Assembly: GCA_023954475.1 (NCBI GenBank)
Contig: JAMLHW010000002.1
Coordinates: 248,001 to 312,000, forward strand
Direction of reading: 5' to 3'
Origin: Anaerolineae bacterium
GTDB taxonomy: Bacteria; Chloroflexota; Anaerolineae; Promineifilales; Promineifilaceae
DNA: 64,000 nucleotides
Shown: piece after piece, positions 45,705-55,010 of the stretch
How the letters are laid out: each line of letters starts with the position of its first letter
Numbering within the stretch: position 1 is the first letter of the stretch
Notes under the pieces: generated by a model
What the model saw: the letters and a program-made list of their open reading frames with translations, nothing else
The model's database searches: none
What the model was told of the DNA's origin: nothing
Made by a program: the position numbers and the translations under genes

Positions 45705-47303
45705 ATGACAGACAATCACAATTCGGCCGATTTGAGCCGCGAAGTCGCCCGGCGTCGCACTTTTGCAATCATTTCCCATCCCGACGCCGGCAAAACAACC
45801 CTGACCGAGAAATTATTGCTGTATGGCAACGCCATTCACCTCGCCGGTAGCGTCCGCGCGCGCCGCAACCAACGCAGTGCCACATCCGACTGGATGGAAA
45901 TGGAACGCGAACGCGGTATTTCGATCACATCCACCGTGCTGCAATTTCCGTATGAAGGGTACATCATCAATTTGCTCGACACGCCTGGACACCAGGATTT
46001 CTCTGAAGACACTTACCGCACGCTCACCGCTGCCGACAGTGCTGTCATGGTGCTCGATGCGGCCAAAGGCGTCGAGCCGCAAACGCGTAAATTATTTGAA
46101 GTGTGCAGCAAACGCGGCTTGCCCATCTTTACGCTGATCAACAAAATGGATCGTCCAGCCATGGATCCGCTCGAACTGCTCGATGAGATTGAGACGGTTT
46201 TGGGTATGCGTGCGGTGCCGATGAACTGGCCTATCGGCGATGGCGACTCGTTTATGGGCGTCTACGACCGCGCAACGGAAGAGGTTCATCTCTACGACCG
46301 CACCGCTCGCAATCAAACGATTTCGCCGGAATACATTACGACGCTGGATGACCCGCGCATTGCAGAGCGATTGAGCGATTATCAATTTGAAGATTTGCAC
46401 GTCAACATTGGCTTGCTCGATGAGATGATGACGTTTGACCATGATGATTTGCTGGCAGGGCGGCAAACAGCGGTCTATTTCGGCAGTGCATTGACTAATT
46501 TCGGTATCCAGCTATTTCTCAACGACTTTGTCAAGCTCGCTCCAGCCCCTGCCATGTATAGCAGCGATGCCGGCCCGATTCGGCCGATTGATGACGAATT
46601 CTCCGGCTTTGTGTTCAAAATCCAGGCTAACATGAACCCACGCCACCGCGACAGCGTCGCCTTCGTGCGCGTCTGCAGTGGCAAATTTGAGCGCAACATG
46701 ACCGTCAACCATCCGTCATCCGGCCGCACCATCCGCCTACCGCGTCCCTACACGTTCTTTGCTGAAGAACGCGCCGTCGTCGATGAAGCGTACCCCGGCG
46801 ATATCATCGGCCTGCCGTCGAGCCACAGCTTCGGTATTGGCGACACGTTAAGCGAAGGCCGCAAATTCAGTTTCGCGCCGATTCCGCGCTTCGCACCAGA
46901 GCATTTCGCCCGCTTGGTCAACGTCGACATCGGCAAACAGAAAAACTTTCTCAAAGGATTGCATCAACTGGAAACAGAAGGTGCCATGCAAATTTTCTAC
47001 GAGGCCGATGCCATGCGTCGCGATCCTATACTAGCCGTAGTCGGTGTCTTGCAATTTGAAGTGGTGCAGGCACGACTGGAATCTGAATATAACGTGGAAA
47101 CGCGTCTACAACGTCTGCCACACTCGCTGGCGCGCTGGGTAGAAGGACCAGAAGAACAAATCGAGTTATTGCCCTGGCGCTATGGCCTTGTCAGGGCGCA
47201 AGATCGGGACGGTGCGCTGGTCGGCTTGTTCAATTCAGAGCATGAACTGAGTTACTACGAAGGCAAATATCCCGACTTGAGCTTCAAACAAACGCCTGAT
47301 TAA
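45705..47303 (+). CDS. prfC: Peptide chain release factor 3
   Basis: A 532-aa translational GTPase that recycles RF1/RF2. G1 SHPDAGKTTLTEK, switch regions with MEMERERGISITSTVLQF, G3 DTPGHQDFSEDTYRTL, G4 NKMDR and the RF3-specific GEYTGVIV-like C-terminal part are in order. The C-terminal half carries domain II and III characters (LQFEVVQARLESEYNVE). Converges on ychF. Confidence 0.95.
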   Translation: MTDNHNSADLSREVARRRTFAIISHPDAGKTTLTEKLLLYGNAIHLAGSVRARRNQRSATSDWMEMERERGISITSTVLQFPYEGYIINLLDTPGHQDFSEDTYRTLTAADSAVMVLDAAKGVEPQTRKLFEVCSKRGLPIFTLINKMDRPAMDPLELLDEIETVLGMRAVPMNWPIGDGDSFMGVYDRATEEVHLYDRTARNQTISPEYITTLDDPRIAERLSDYQFEDLHVNIGLLDEMMTFDHDDLLAGRQTAVYFGSALTNFGIQLFLNDFVKLAPAPAMYSSDAGPIRPIDDEFSGFVFKIQANMNPRHRDSVAFVRVCSGKFERNMTVNHPSSGRTIRLPRPYTFFAEERAVVDEAYPGDIIGLPSSHSFGIGDTLSEGRKFSFAPIPRFAPEHFARLVNVDIGKQKNFLKGLHQLETEGAMQIFYEADAMRRDPILAVVGVLQFEVVQARLESEYNVETRLQRLPHSLARWVEGPEEQIELLPWRYGLVRAQDRDGALVGLFNSEHELSYYEGKYPDLSFKQTPD

Positions 47304-47340
47304 GATGTATGCTGCGGGATTTCCCAAGCACGCTGTCGTA

Positions 47341-48438
47341 CTACAGATTGAACTTGATATTGATCACATCGCCGTCTTCGACGATATATGTGCGACCTTC
47401 CTGGCGAAATTTACCGGCCGAACGGGCTGCGGCCATGCTGCCGGCTGTGACTAAATCAGCGTAAGCCACCGTTTCAGCGCGAATAAATCCCTTGGCCAGA
47501 TCGGTATGAATCGCGCCGGCAGCATCCAATGCCGTACTGCCTCGCGTCAGCGTCCAGGCACGCACTTCGTCTTCACCCACCGTGAAAAACGATTGCAACC
47601 CCATCAATTCATAGCTCTCTCGAATCACACGATCAAGGCCGAGTTCTGTGACACCGAACTCTTCCATGAACATCGCCAACCCTTCCGGATCACCGTCAGG
47701 GCCGGAAAGTTGTGACAACTCCATCTCAAGCCGTCCACGCAGGTTGACAATGCGGCTGTGCGCATGGTTGTAATCCAGCGCGACTTCATCCTGCTCATCG
47801 CCAATGTTGACAACTACGAGTACCGGCTTGATTGTCAGCAAGCCGTAGCCGCGCAGCGACTTTTCCTCGTCCTCGGTGAGATCGTCGACGATGTCGCGCA
47901 ATGGTTTATCAGCATTGAGGCAATCACCCAGTCGCTCAAACAGCTCTTGCTCGCGCTGCGCAGCCGTTTTGTCGCGAATGGAGCCTTTACTCAAGCCGGT
48001 CGCGATGCGTTCCAGCTTGCCTTCGACCACGACCAGATCGTTGATCAAAAATTCGCTATCGAGCGTCTCGAGATCGCGATCAGGGTCGACTGATCCGTCC
48101 GGATGCGGCACCAGCTCGCTTGCAAATGCACGCACGACATGGACATATCCATCCAGCGCTGCCAGATGGTTGAGCAACGGCCCGCTCATGCCACCGCTTT
48201 CGCCGATGCCTTTTTTGAGGCCGGCAATGTCATTGTATGTGACGCGGGCGTATGTTGTTTTCCTTGGCTCGAACATGGGCACGAGCGTATCGACGCGTTC
48301 GTCCGGCACGTCGACGACGGCAGTGAGCACATCGAAGCGGCCGCCCATACTTTGTCCGGTCGGCGCGTCGCCGCGCGTAAGGGCGTTGAATATTGTGGTT
48401 TTGCCTGCACCAGGCAGGCCGATGATACCTAGTTTCAT
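47341..48438 (-). CDS. ychF: YchF-type ribosome-associated ATPase
   Basis: A 365-aa Obg-family nucleotidase with ATP rather than GTP preference. P-loop GLPGAGKTT (7-15), NDIAGLKKGIGESGG (switch II analogue) and NIGDE in place of the GTP-specific NKxD are visible, consistent with the family. The TGS domain forms the C-terminus (WTLTRGSTALDAAGAIHTD). It is known to bind the 70S ribosome or 50S subunit. Confidence 0.95.
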   Translation of the reverse strand: MKLGIIGLPGAGKTTIFNALTRGDAPTGQSMGGRFDVLTAVVDVPDERVDTLVPMFEPRKTTYARVTYNDIAGLKKGIGESGGMSGPLLNHLAALDGYVHVVRAFASELVPHPDGSVDPDRDLETLDSEFLINDLVVVEGKLERIATGLSKGSIRDKTAAQREQELFERLGDCLNADKPLRDIVDDLTEDEEKSLRGYGLLTIKPVLVVVNIGDEQDEVALDYNHAHSRIVNLRGRLEMELSQLSGPDGDPEGLAMFMEEFGVTELGLDRVIRESYELMGLQSFFTVGEDEVRAWTLTRGSTALDAAGAIHTDLAKGFIRAETVAYADLVTAGSMAAARSAGKFRQEGRTYIVEDGDVINIKFNL

Positions 48439-48487
48439 GGAGAATGATGTGGCGATTTGTCAAATTGTCAGTTTGTTCGTGACGCGA

Positions 48488-50506
48488 TCATACCCGTTCT
48501 GCAACGAGATTGCCAAATGGGTCGACGGTGACATGCCAGCCTGGCGGAATGACGATGGTCGTATCGTATTGGAAAATCAAGGCCGGACCCGCAAAATGGT
48601 GTCTCGGCTGGAAACGGCGACGATCATACAGTGGGGTTTGATGTGGCCGGCGTTCAAAAATGATCGGCTTTCGGCCGATAATGACCTCATTGACACCCGT
48701 ATCGCCCACTTGCAAGCGCGGCAATTGGGGCAGCTTGACAGGTGCCGTTGCTGTCAGCCGCACCGTCACCAGTTCGATTGCAGCGTCAGGCTGATGATAC
48801 CCGTAACGCTGGTCGTGTGCGGCATGGAACAACGCGGCCGGTTCGTCATCATCGTCGATTGCAATCGTCAATTCGTGTGATTGACCGGCATAACGCATAT
48901 CGATGGCCGCTGTTAACTGCAATTCGGCCGAATCATAACCGTCAACTGCCATATCGCGGTATGCTTGCGCACTCAATTCGTCAAAACAAGCTTTCAGCGT
49001 CGTGCCGGCACGTGCGTCAAGCGACACCATGACCGTCCGTGAATACGTTTTCGTCGGCACTGCCACCAGCATGCCCAACGCCGATAAAACGCCTGGTGTC
49101 GGTGGAATCAGCACCCGGGGAATCTGCAAGCTATCGGCCAGTTCACAGGCATGCAGCGGCCCTGCACCGCCAAACGGCACGAGTGTAAATAGACGCGGAT
49201 CGTAGCCACGCTCAACCGAAATCTTGCGGATGGCACGTTCCATGGTGGCATTGGCTACCCGAATCACATCCCAGGCGGCCGTTTCGGCCGAATCTACACC
49301 CATTTCTTGCGCCAATTTTGCCAGCACAGCGTACGCTCGTTGCGTTTCCAAGCGCAAAGACCCGCCCAGAAAATGATCGGTATCCAATCGGCCGAGGACG
49401 AGATTGGCATCTGTAACTGTCGGCAACAAGACTTTGTCGGTCTGTCCCGGTAGATTGAAATAGCAGGCCGGGCCGGGATCGGCACCGGCGCTCTCTGGGC
49501 CGACGTGCAACGCACCCCCGGCATCGACGTGGGCGATGCTGCCGCCACCTGCGCCAACCGTGTGGATGGCGATAGCCGGCAACCGCAGCGGCAGTCCGGC
49601 AATCTCTGTATCAATCGCCACCGGCACTTGGCCCGGACAGAGCGCAACATCGGTACTTGTGCCGCCCATGTCGAATGTAATGATCTGGTCAAAGCCGCCC
49701 TGCGCAGCGACGTAAAACGCACCGACGACGCCACCGGCCGGGCCGGACAACACGGTACGCGCCGCTTCGGCACCGGCAGTATGGGCGCTGATGAGACCGC
49801 CACTGCTCTGCATGACAGTCAGTGATCGCGGCGCAACACCTTGCTGCAAACGCGTCAGGTAGCGGCTCATTTTGGGTGCGACGTACGCATTAATCACAGT
49901 TGTGGCTGTGCGCTCATATTCGCGGTATTCGGGCAAAATGGCGGACGAAAGTGAAACTGGGATGCCCAATGGTTCAAGGGCAGCGGCAATTTGTTGTTCG
50001 TGTTCGGGATGCAGGAACGAAAACAGCAGGCAAACGGCGACTGATTCGATCTGGTCACGCTTGATTTTGTCTAGAATGGACGCCAGTTCGGCCGAATCCA
50101 GCGCCTGCAACACATCACCCTCGGCCGTCACACGCTCGTCGACGGCAAAACGCCACTGCTGCGGTACCAGGGGCGGTGGCTTCTGGGGAACGAGAGCGTA
50201 GAGATTCGGCCGATTTTGTCGGCCGATTGCCAGAATATCTGTAAACCCTTTCGTCGCAATCAGCGCCGTCCGTGCACCACGTCGCTCCAGCAGCGCATTG
50301 GTGGCCACCGTCGTACCGTGTACCACAGCAGCAGTTGACGGTGTTGCCAACATCTCAATACCATTCAGAATCGCCGCAGACGGTTCGTCCGGCGTGCTGC
50401 GCTGCTTGTGAATCTGCCAGTTTCCAGCTTGATCCAACCAGACAAAGTCGGTAAAAGTGCCGCCTGTATCGACGCCCAATCGCAGCGTAGCGTGTCTATT
50501 CGACAA
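48488..50506 (-). CDS. hyuA: Hydantoinase/oxoprolinase HyuA family protein
   Basis: A 672-aa member of the ASKHA-fold N-methylhydantoinase A / 5-oxoprolinase alpha family. It shows GVDTGGTFTDFVW at the N-terminus, VHGTTVATNALLERRG, SGPAGGVVGA, TFDMGGTSTDVALC and VPFGGAGPLHACELA, all typical. The start is placed at TTG 50506 with AGGGTGA upstream because the family N-terminus begins there. No hyuB subunit adjoins it, though the partner subunit is usually next door. Substrate could be a hydantoin, 5-oxoproline or acetone-type compound. Confidence 0.9.
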   Translation of the reverse strand: MSNRHATLRLGVDTGGTFTDFVWLDQAGNWQIHKQRSTPDEPSAAILNGIEMLATPSTAAVVHGTTVATNALLERRGARTALIATKGFTDILAIGRQNRPNLYALVPQKPPPLVPQQWRFAVDERVTAEGDVLQALDSAELASILDKIKRDQIESVAVCLLFSFLHPEHEQQIAAALEPLGIPVSLSSAILPEYREYERTATTVINAYVAPKMSRYLTRLQQGVAPRSLTVMQSSGGLISAHTAGAEAARTVLSGPAGGVVGAFYVAAQGGFDQIITFDMGGTSTDVALCPGQVPVAIDTEIAGLPLRLPAIAIHTVGAGGGSIAHVDAGGALHVGPESAGADPGPACYFNLPGQTDKVLLPTVTDANLVLGRLDTDHFLGGSLRLETQRAYAVLAKLAQEMGVDSAETAAWDVIRVANATMERAIRKISVERGYDPRLFTLVPFGGAGPLHACELADSLQIPRVLIPPTPGVLSALGMLVAVPTKTYSRTVMVSLDARAGTTLKACFDELSAQAYRDMAVDGYDSAELQLTAAIDMRYAGQSHELTIAIDDDDEPAALFHAAHDQRYGYHQPDAAIELVTVRLTATAPVKLPQLPRLQVGDTGVNEVIIGRKPIIFERRPHQTPLYDRRRFQPRHHFAGPALIFQYDTTIVIPPGWHVTVDPFGNLVAERV

Positions 50507-50583
50507 AATCACCCTCGTACATAGAGAGATAGGTAACGCATTGTCCGAACACCTGAACGAGTTGACAATCCGGGCTACACAAT

Positions 50584-50616
50584 AAAAAAGGTGCACCGGT
50601 TAATCCGGTACACCTT
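50584..50616 (-). terminator. Intrinsic terminator of the membrane protein gene
   Basis: On the minus strand, GGTGTACCGG, a 5-nt loop ATTAA, then CCGGTGCACC is followed by six T. It lies 28 nt after the stop of the gene at 50644-51678, on the side of hyuA. Confidence 0.9.
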
Positions 50617-50643
50617 GATTCTAACGCGTTCAAGCAGTGAAAA

Positions 50644-51678
50644 CTACGCCGTTTTCAGATCATCCGGCCCCTTTTCTTTCTCCATGCCCACTGGGCTTGC
50701 GCCAGTAAATTCGAGGTAGGCCAAAGTGAACGATGACGATTGCCAGGCCACGAGTGCGGCCTGCACAACAGCCGCTACAATTATAAATAACAACAACGAT
50801 ATCGCGATCAGAACGCCGTTCGCTGTCGAGAATGTGCCGTCCATGATGGCATCAAACGCAGAAAACCCGACAATGGCGCCAACCGGAACCATCACAGCAA
50901 ACGTCACAACCGCCACACCGAGGCTAATCACCCAGAAAATGATACCCAGCAGGAAGATATTCAGGAAGTTTTCCTTGGCAACGGCCCAACCATGCCTGAT
51001 GCTTTCAAAAACACCCATGCGATGCAGAACAATGCCACGGTAAGCCATAGCGTCGACAAAAGAGACGGCCAACCAGAACAAGACGCCCAGGATGACCAGG
51101 AAACACATGCAAACACCGAATAACGCCCACGCACCACCGGCATTGCCATCAGAGCCCGATGCCATCGGTATGAGAAATGCCAATGGAATACCAAAGGCAA
51201 CCAATACGACCAATGCCACTCCAACGAATATGGTCAATTTTAGACCCAGAATGCGCCAGATATGTGACCAGCCTTCACGGAAAGATTGACGGAAATTCGT
51301 TTCCTGACCACCTTCAATCGTTGCCGTCGCGTGGATCATGCCTGCCCGTGCTGTGTTGCCGATAAACCAGAATACGATCCAGAGGATGAACAGTAGGCAG
51401 CAGAGCAGGATGAATCCGGCCACAAGCGCACCAATAAGTACACTCAATTGTTCATTGGTAGGATTGTTCAAAAAATCGGCGACCGGCCCTTCCTGCACGA
51501 AAGTCGGGAGTTGTCCTCCTGCAAAATTGTCAGCATTAAACTGGTCGCCGGAAAAACTGAAATTCGGTGATCCGCCACTGCCGCCCATAGCCAGGGCAGC
51601 GAGAAAACCAAGCAACAGCATGAATTTGTTTTGCCAGACGATTTGCCAGCCGCGAGAAATAATTCTTCCGTAGTCCAT
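50644..51678 (-). CDS. Polytopic membrane protein, glycerophosphodiesterase-membrane-domain-like
   Basis: A 344-aa protein with about six helices, grouped in alternating hydrophobic blocks with a soluble segment between the first two (GGSPNFSFSGDQFNADNF). The periodic charged turns (QSFREGWSHIWRILGLK and ESIRHGWAVAKENFLNI) resemble the repeat seen in the DUF4013/GPDPase membrane-domain group, but the assignment is weak. GGAGG precedes ATG 51678. Function unknown; possibly membrane homeostasis. Confidence 0.8.
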   Translation of the reverse strand: MDYGRIISRGWQIVWQNKFMLLLGFLAALAMGGSGGSPNFSFSGDQFNADNFAGGQLPTFVQEGPVADFLNNPTNEQLSVLIGALVAGFILLCCLLFILWIVFWFIGNTARAGMIHATATIEGGQETNFRQSFREGWSHIWRILGLKLTIFVGVALVVLVAFGIPLAFLIPMASGSDGNAGGAWALFGVCMCFLVILGVLFWLAVSFVDAMAYRGIVLHRMGVFESIRHGWAVAKENFLNIFLLGIIFWVISLGVAVVTFAVMVPVGAIVGFSAFDAIMDGTFSTANGVLIAISLLLFIIVAAVVQAALVAWQSSSFTLAYLEFTGASPVGMEKEKGPDDLKTA

Positions 51679-51847
51679 TGTGTTCCTCCATGTAAGGGTA
51701 TCATTGTGCCAAGCAGAACCCTTGACAGTTTAGCGCTTTCATTGAATTATAACTGATTTCTATACGCGGTTTCGGCCGAAACGTTGCGACCAGCATTTGA
51801 CAAGCACTGAATCAGCTAACCCAACGCATCACTGTGAGGAGATAGCC

Positions 51848-52246
51848 ATGATTGACAAAGCTACCAAAGTTCGAATTGCCCGCCCGACCGACAATCTACA
51901 GCAAATAACGGAGATGTATATTGCCGGCCTGGGTTTTGAGGTGATCGGCCGCTTTGAAAACCACAACGGATTCGACGGAATGATCATCGGTCATGATCAA
52001 CACCTCTATCATCTCGAATTTACCCATCACAGAGGTACAACAGTCGGCACAGCGCCGACACAAGATCATCTACTCGTCTTTTACATTCCTGATCAACAAA
52101 TCTGGCAAACTGCGTGCGCACGCATGATCGCTGCCGGATTCCAGGCAGTCCCATCGTACAATCCGTATTGGGATGTAGCCGGCAAGACATTCGAAGATAT
52201 TGACGGATACCGCGTTGTCCTGCAGAATCGTGAATGGACATTATAA
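51848..52246 (+). CDS. VOC/glyoxalase-fold protein
   Basis: A 132-aa protein of the vicinal-oxygen-chelate fold. It has two beta-alpha-beta-beta halves (RIARPTDNLQQITEMY, GLGFEVIG and a second half ending DIDGYRVVLQNREW), the usual tandem arrangement with the terminal strand. Potential metal ligands include His in HLYHLEFTHH and Glu near the end. GAGGAG precedes ATG 51848. Substrate unknown; the neighbouring SnoaL and hydrolase genes suggest a small-molecule cluster. Confidence 0.85.
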   Translation: MIDKATKVRIARPTDNLQQITEMYIAGLGFEVIGRFENHNGFDGMIIGHDQHLYHLEFTHHRGTTVGTAPTQDHLLVFYIPDQQIWQTACARMIAAGFQAVPSYNPYWDVAGKTFEDIDGYRVVLQNREWTL

Positions 52247-52294
52247 GCGAAAGACACAGTACAAAACCGTTTATCTTTCGCAACGGAGCATAAA

Positions 52295-52678
52295 ATGAAC
52301 CACGATCTCGAATCGAACAAACGGAACGCTATCGCATTTTACCGGATGGCCTATCACGGAGAGCCGCGCAAAGCAGTTGAATTATATGTCGGCGACGACT
52401 ACATCCAGCACAATCCACTAGTTGGCGATGGCAAAGAGCCGTTTATCGCTTACTTTGAAGAAATGGCCAGAGATTATCCCGACAAAGATATCGAATTTGT
52501 CAGAGCAGTTGCTGAAGGTGATTTGGTGGCACTGCACACGCATCAGATATGGCCGGGGAACGATGAGTATGTGACGATGGACTTTTTTCGCTTTGATGAC
52601 AACGGCAAAATCGTCGAACATTGGGACGCGATACAACAGATTTCGGCCGAATCGAAGAACGACAACCCGATGTATTAG
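52295..52678 (+). CDS. SnoaL-like / NTF2-fold protein
   Basis: A 127-aa protein matching SnoaL-like NTF2-fold enzymes: N-terminal helix (NAIAFYRMAYHGEPRKAVELYV), YIQHNPLVGDG, FRFDDNGKIVEHWDAIQQ at the cone rim, with a conserved-looking Asp/His pair. GGAG lies 7 nt before the ATG. Members include polyketide cyclases and aldol-condensation catalysts as well as non-catalytic proteins, so the reaction is open. Confidence 0.85.
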   Translation: MNHDLESNKRNAIAFYRMAYHGEPRKAVELYVGDDYIQHNPLVGDGKEPFIAYFEEMARDYPDKDIEFVRAVAEGDLVALHTHQIWPGNDEYVTMDFFRFDDNGKIVEHWDAIQQISAESKNDNPMY

Positions 52679-52701
52679 TCCCTCGAATGGGTAGAGACAC
52701 G

Positions 52702-53427
52702 ATGAAAGCATTGCGTATTTTACTGATTATCTTACTTGCCGTGCTCCTGATCGGCGTCATTGGAATGATTGGTTGGGCTACCGCAAGTGCTCAAGACGCG
52801 ACAGAACCTGCGCTTGAGATATTGAATCAGAATGGCGTTGAACGAGAGGACGGATTGCTCGTTTTTCGGCCGAATTCACCGACGGACACAGGCCTGATTT
52901 ACTACCCAGGCGGACTGGTTGAACCCGAAGCGTATGCCTCCACGGCACAGGGCATTGCGGATGAAGGTTATTTAGTGGTCGTGCCTAAAATGCCGCTCAA
53001 TCTGGCATTCACTGGCATCAACCGCGCCGACGCAATTCAGGAACAGTTCCCCGAAATCGACTCGTGGATTATTGGGGGACATTCGCTCGGTGGCGCAATG
53101 GCGGCGCAATACGCCAAAAACAACGTCGATGATCTTGACGGATTAATCATGTACGCTTCGTATCCCGCGAACAACGAAGATTTTATTGACTTCCCGATTC
53201 CAATTTTGTCGATAAGCGCATCCAATGATCCCGGCATACCAAATCAAGCTGCTTTTTACGAAACGGTCAGCGATTCAGCAACACAGGTTATCATCGAGGG
53301 TGGCAATCACCGTCAATATGCAGACTACGCCTATCAACCCAGGGACGGGATTGCCACGATTACTGCGGCACAACAACAGGCCGAAATCGTCAAAGCGACA
53401 GTCGAATTCATCGAATCGCTTGAGTAG
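52702..53427 (+). CDS. Membrane-anchored alpha/beta hydrolase (Abhydrolase_5 type)
   Basis: A 241-aa protein with an N-terminal hydrophobic segment (about 3-25: ALRILLIILLAVLLIGVIGM), probably a signal anchor, then an alpha/beta-hydrolase core. Nucleophile elbow GGHSLGGAMA, acid in ISASNDPGIP and catalytic His in EGGNHRQYADYAY are present. The pattern with YYPGG and VVVPKMPLNLAF matches the Abhydrolase_5 group. The frame is open to 52621, but residues before 52702 overlap SnoaL. Substrate unknown. Confidence 0.83.
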   Translation: MKALRILLIILLAVLLIGVIGMIGWATASAQDATEPALEILNQNGVEREDGLLVFRPNSPTDTGLIYYPGGLVEPEAYASTAQGIADEGYLVVVPKMPLNLAFTGINRADAIQEQFPEIDSWIIGGHSLGGAMAAQYAKNNVDDLDGLIMYASYPANNEDFIDFPIPILSISASNDPGIPNQAAFYETVSDSATQVIIEGGNHRQYADYAYQPRDGIATITAAQQQAEIVKATVEFIESLE

Positions 53428-53578
53428 TCCAATGTGGAAGTTGTTGTCAATAATACAGTTGGTGTCTACTTTGCCAGTTGCGCTGATTGACGAATGCGCC
53501 TGCGCTATGTTTGATTGATAGCCTCCGAACGAGCCGTCTGGTGGCAAGCGAGCAATTCGGCCGATAAAATCAGAGACC

Positions 53579-54493
53579 ATGTCCATAACGCATTTCTGCA
53601 AACAGTGTGCGCAACCAATTTACGGCCGTTACCTCACCGCCATGGGTGCTGACTGGCATCCCGAGCACTTTCGCTGCTCCGTCTGTCAGCAGCCAATCAC
53701 TGACAGCCGTTTCTACGTGCATGATGGACAGCCGTGCCACCCGACCTGTTTCGCTGACAACATCGCACCGCGCTGCGTAATCTGCAACAAACCCCTCACG
53801 AGCCGCTATCACGCCAACTATTGGGGCGACACATTCTGCACCGATCACACGGAGACATTGGCGCCGTGCAACTATTGTGGGCGCCTCGTGCCACACGCCA
53901 CGAAAAAGACGCGCCGTCGCTCGATTGACGACATCCGCTGCAACATTTGTGCCTCAACTGCCATCGAACATGCGCCGCAAGCCCAGCATTTGCTGCCGCC
54001 CTTGATCGCGTGGCTAGAACAGCAGGGCGTCCGTTTTCGCCACAAGAATTTCCGCCTTGAACTGCTCGACCGTACCGACTTTCTGTCGCGCGAAGGTGGT
54101 CGCCGCGATCCGCTTGGCCTCACGACGAGCACCCGCTACATGCGCAACAGACGCGTCGATCACGCCGTCGTTGACAGCATCGCCATTGTAAAAGGCTTGC
54201 CCGCAACATTGTTTGAAGGCGTCTGCGTGCATGAAATCGGCCACGTCTGGCTTGTCCAGCACAATATTGTCAACCTGCCCATCATGGACGAAGAAGGATT
54301 TTGCGAATGGCTAGCACACCGGCACTACCTGGCAGTCGGCAGCAAGGCCGATCGTTTCTATGCGCAGCGCATCGCTCAAAACAGTAGCCCGATCTATGGT
54401 GACGGGTTTCGCAAACTCAAACGACTCGAAGACCGCGTCGGCTTTGACCAGATCATCCAGTCGTTGCTGCGCAAAAAGAAGCTGCCACTGTGA
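53579..54493 (+). CDS. LIM-domain zinc metallopeptidase, DA1-like
   Basis: A 304-aa protein in which the N-terminal 100 residues hold LIM-type zinc-finger Cys/His pairs: CKQC, WHPEHFRCSVC, CHPTCF, CVIC, CNYC and CNIC. The C-terminal half has HEIGHVWL with His 218, the HExxH zinc site, followed about 18 residues on by DEEGFCEWLAH, a second acidic ligand pattern. This order (LIM fingers, HExxH, E-E-G) is that of plant DA1 peptidases, which are ubiquitin-activated; bacterial relatives exist but are poorly studied. No secretion signal, so it should act in the cytoplasm. Confidence 0.85.
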   Translation: MSITHFCKQCAQPIYGRYLTAMGADWHPEHFRCSVCQQPITDSRFYVHDGQPCHPTCFADNIAPRCVICNKPLTSRYHANYWGDTFCTDHTETLAPCNYCGRLVPHATKKTRRRSIDDIRCNICASTAIEHAPQAQHLLPPLIAWLEQQGVRFRHKNFRLELLDRTDFLSREGGRRDPLGLTTSTRYMRNRRVDHAVVDSIAIVKGLPATLFEGVCVHEIGHVWLVQHNIVNLPIMDEEGFCEWLAHRHYLAVGSKADRFYAQRIAQNSSPIYGDGFRKLKRLEDRVGFDQIIQSLLRKKKLPL

Positions 54494-54507
54494 AACAGGT
54501 AAACAGG

Positions 54508-54858
54508 ATGAAAATCACGCGCATTTATACGGACGCAGACGGCGAAACCCACTTTGGCGAACTGAACATACCACTCAAAGATGCCGGCACCATCGGGTTG
54601 CTGTCGCAGTTGCAACCCGCTACCGGGATCATTTTCCGCGAGACACCCGGCACGTACAATTACGACTGGCACAACACGCCGCGTCGGCAATATGTCATCA
54701 TGCTGGAGGGTGGCGTCGATTTCACCGTTTCGGACGGCGAGACACGGCGTTTTGGCAGCGGGGATGTCGTTCTGTTGGAAGATACAGCCGGCAAAGGGCA
54801 CGCCAGCAAGGCAGTGGATGGGCAGCCGCGCAAATCGATTTTTGTCACGCTGGATTGA
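54508..54858 (+). CDS. Cupin-domain protein
   Basis: A 116-aa single-domain cupin: GETHFGELNIPL, a His-containing strand (YDWHNTPRRQYVIMLEGG), FTVSDGETRRFGSGDVVLLED and GHASKAVDG. The two cupin motifs (GxxxxxHxH-like and GDxxxxPxG-like) are recognisable but the first is shortened. Start taken at ATG 54508; GTG 54490 overlaps the DA1 stop by 4 nt and is a real alternative, which would imply coupling. Function unknown. Confidence 0.75.
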   Translation: MKITRIYTDADGETHFGELNIPLKDAGTIGLLSQLQPATGIIFRETPGTYNYDWHNTPRRQYVIMLEGGVDFTVSDGETRRFGSGDVVLLEDTAGKGHASKAVDGQPRKSIFVTLD

Positions 54859-55010
54859 GTTGTGGATTGGTGAGGTTATCTGTTAATAAGCTTCTAATAC
54901 ACACGATTGTATTTATAGCTTGCACAGAAAGTTGTCCTTGCACTCTTAATTGCATGAACCCAATCTGACCTGGGAGATGTGGGCACAGGGTATTACAATA
55001 GGATACACTT

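Noticed and set aside
47876-48880. A 334-codon open frame on the plus strand spanning ychF and hyuA
   Set aside because: It crosses two well-supported minus-strand genes, is rich in Ser/Arg as antisense shadows often are, and lacks a start signal.
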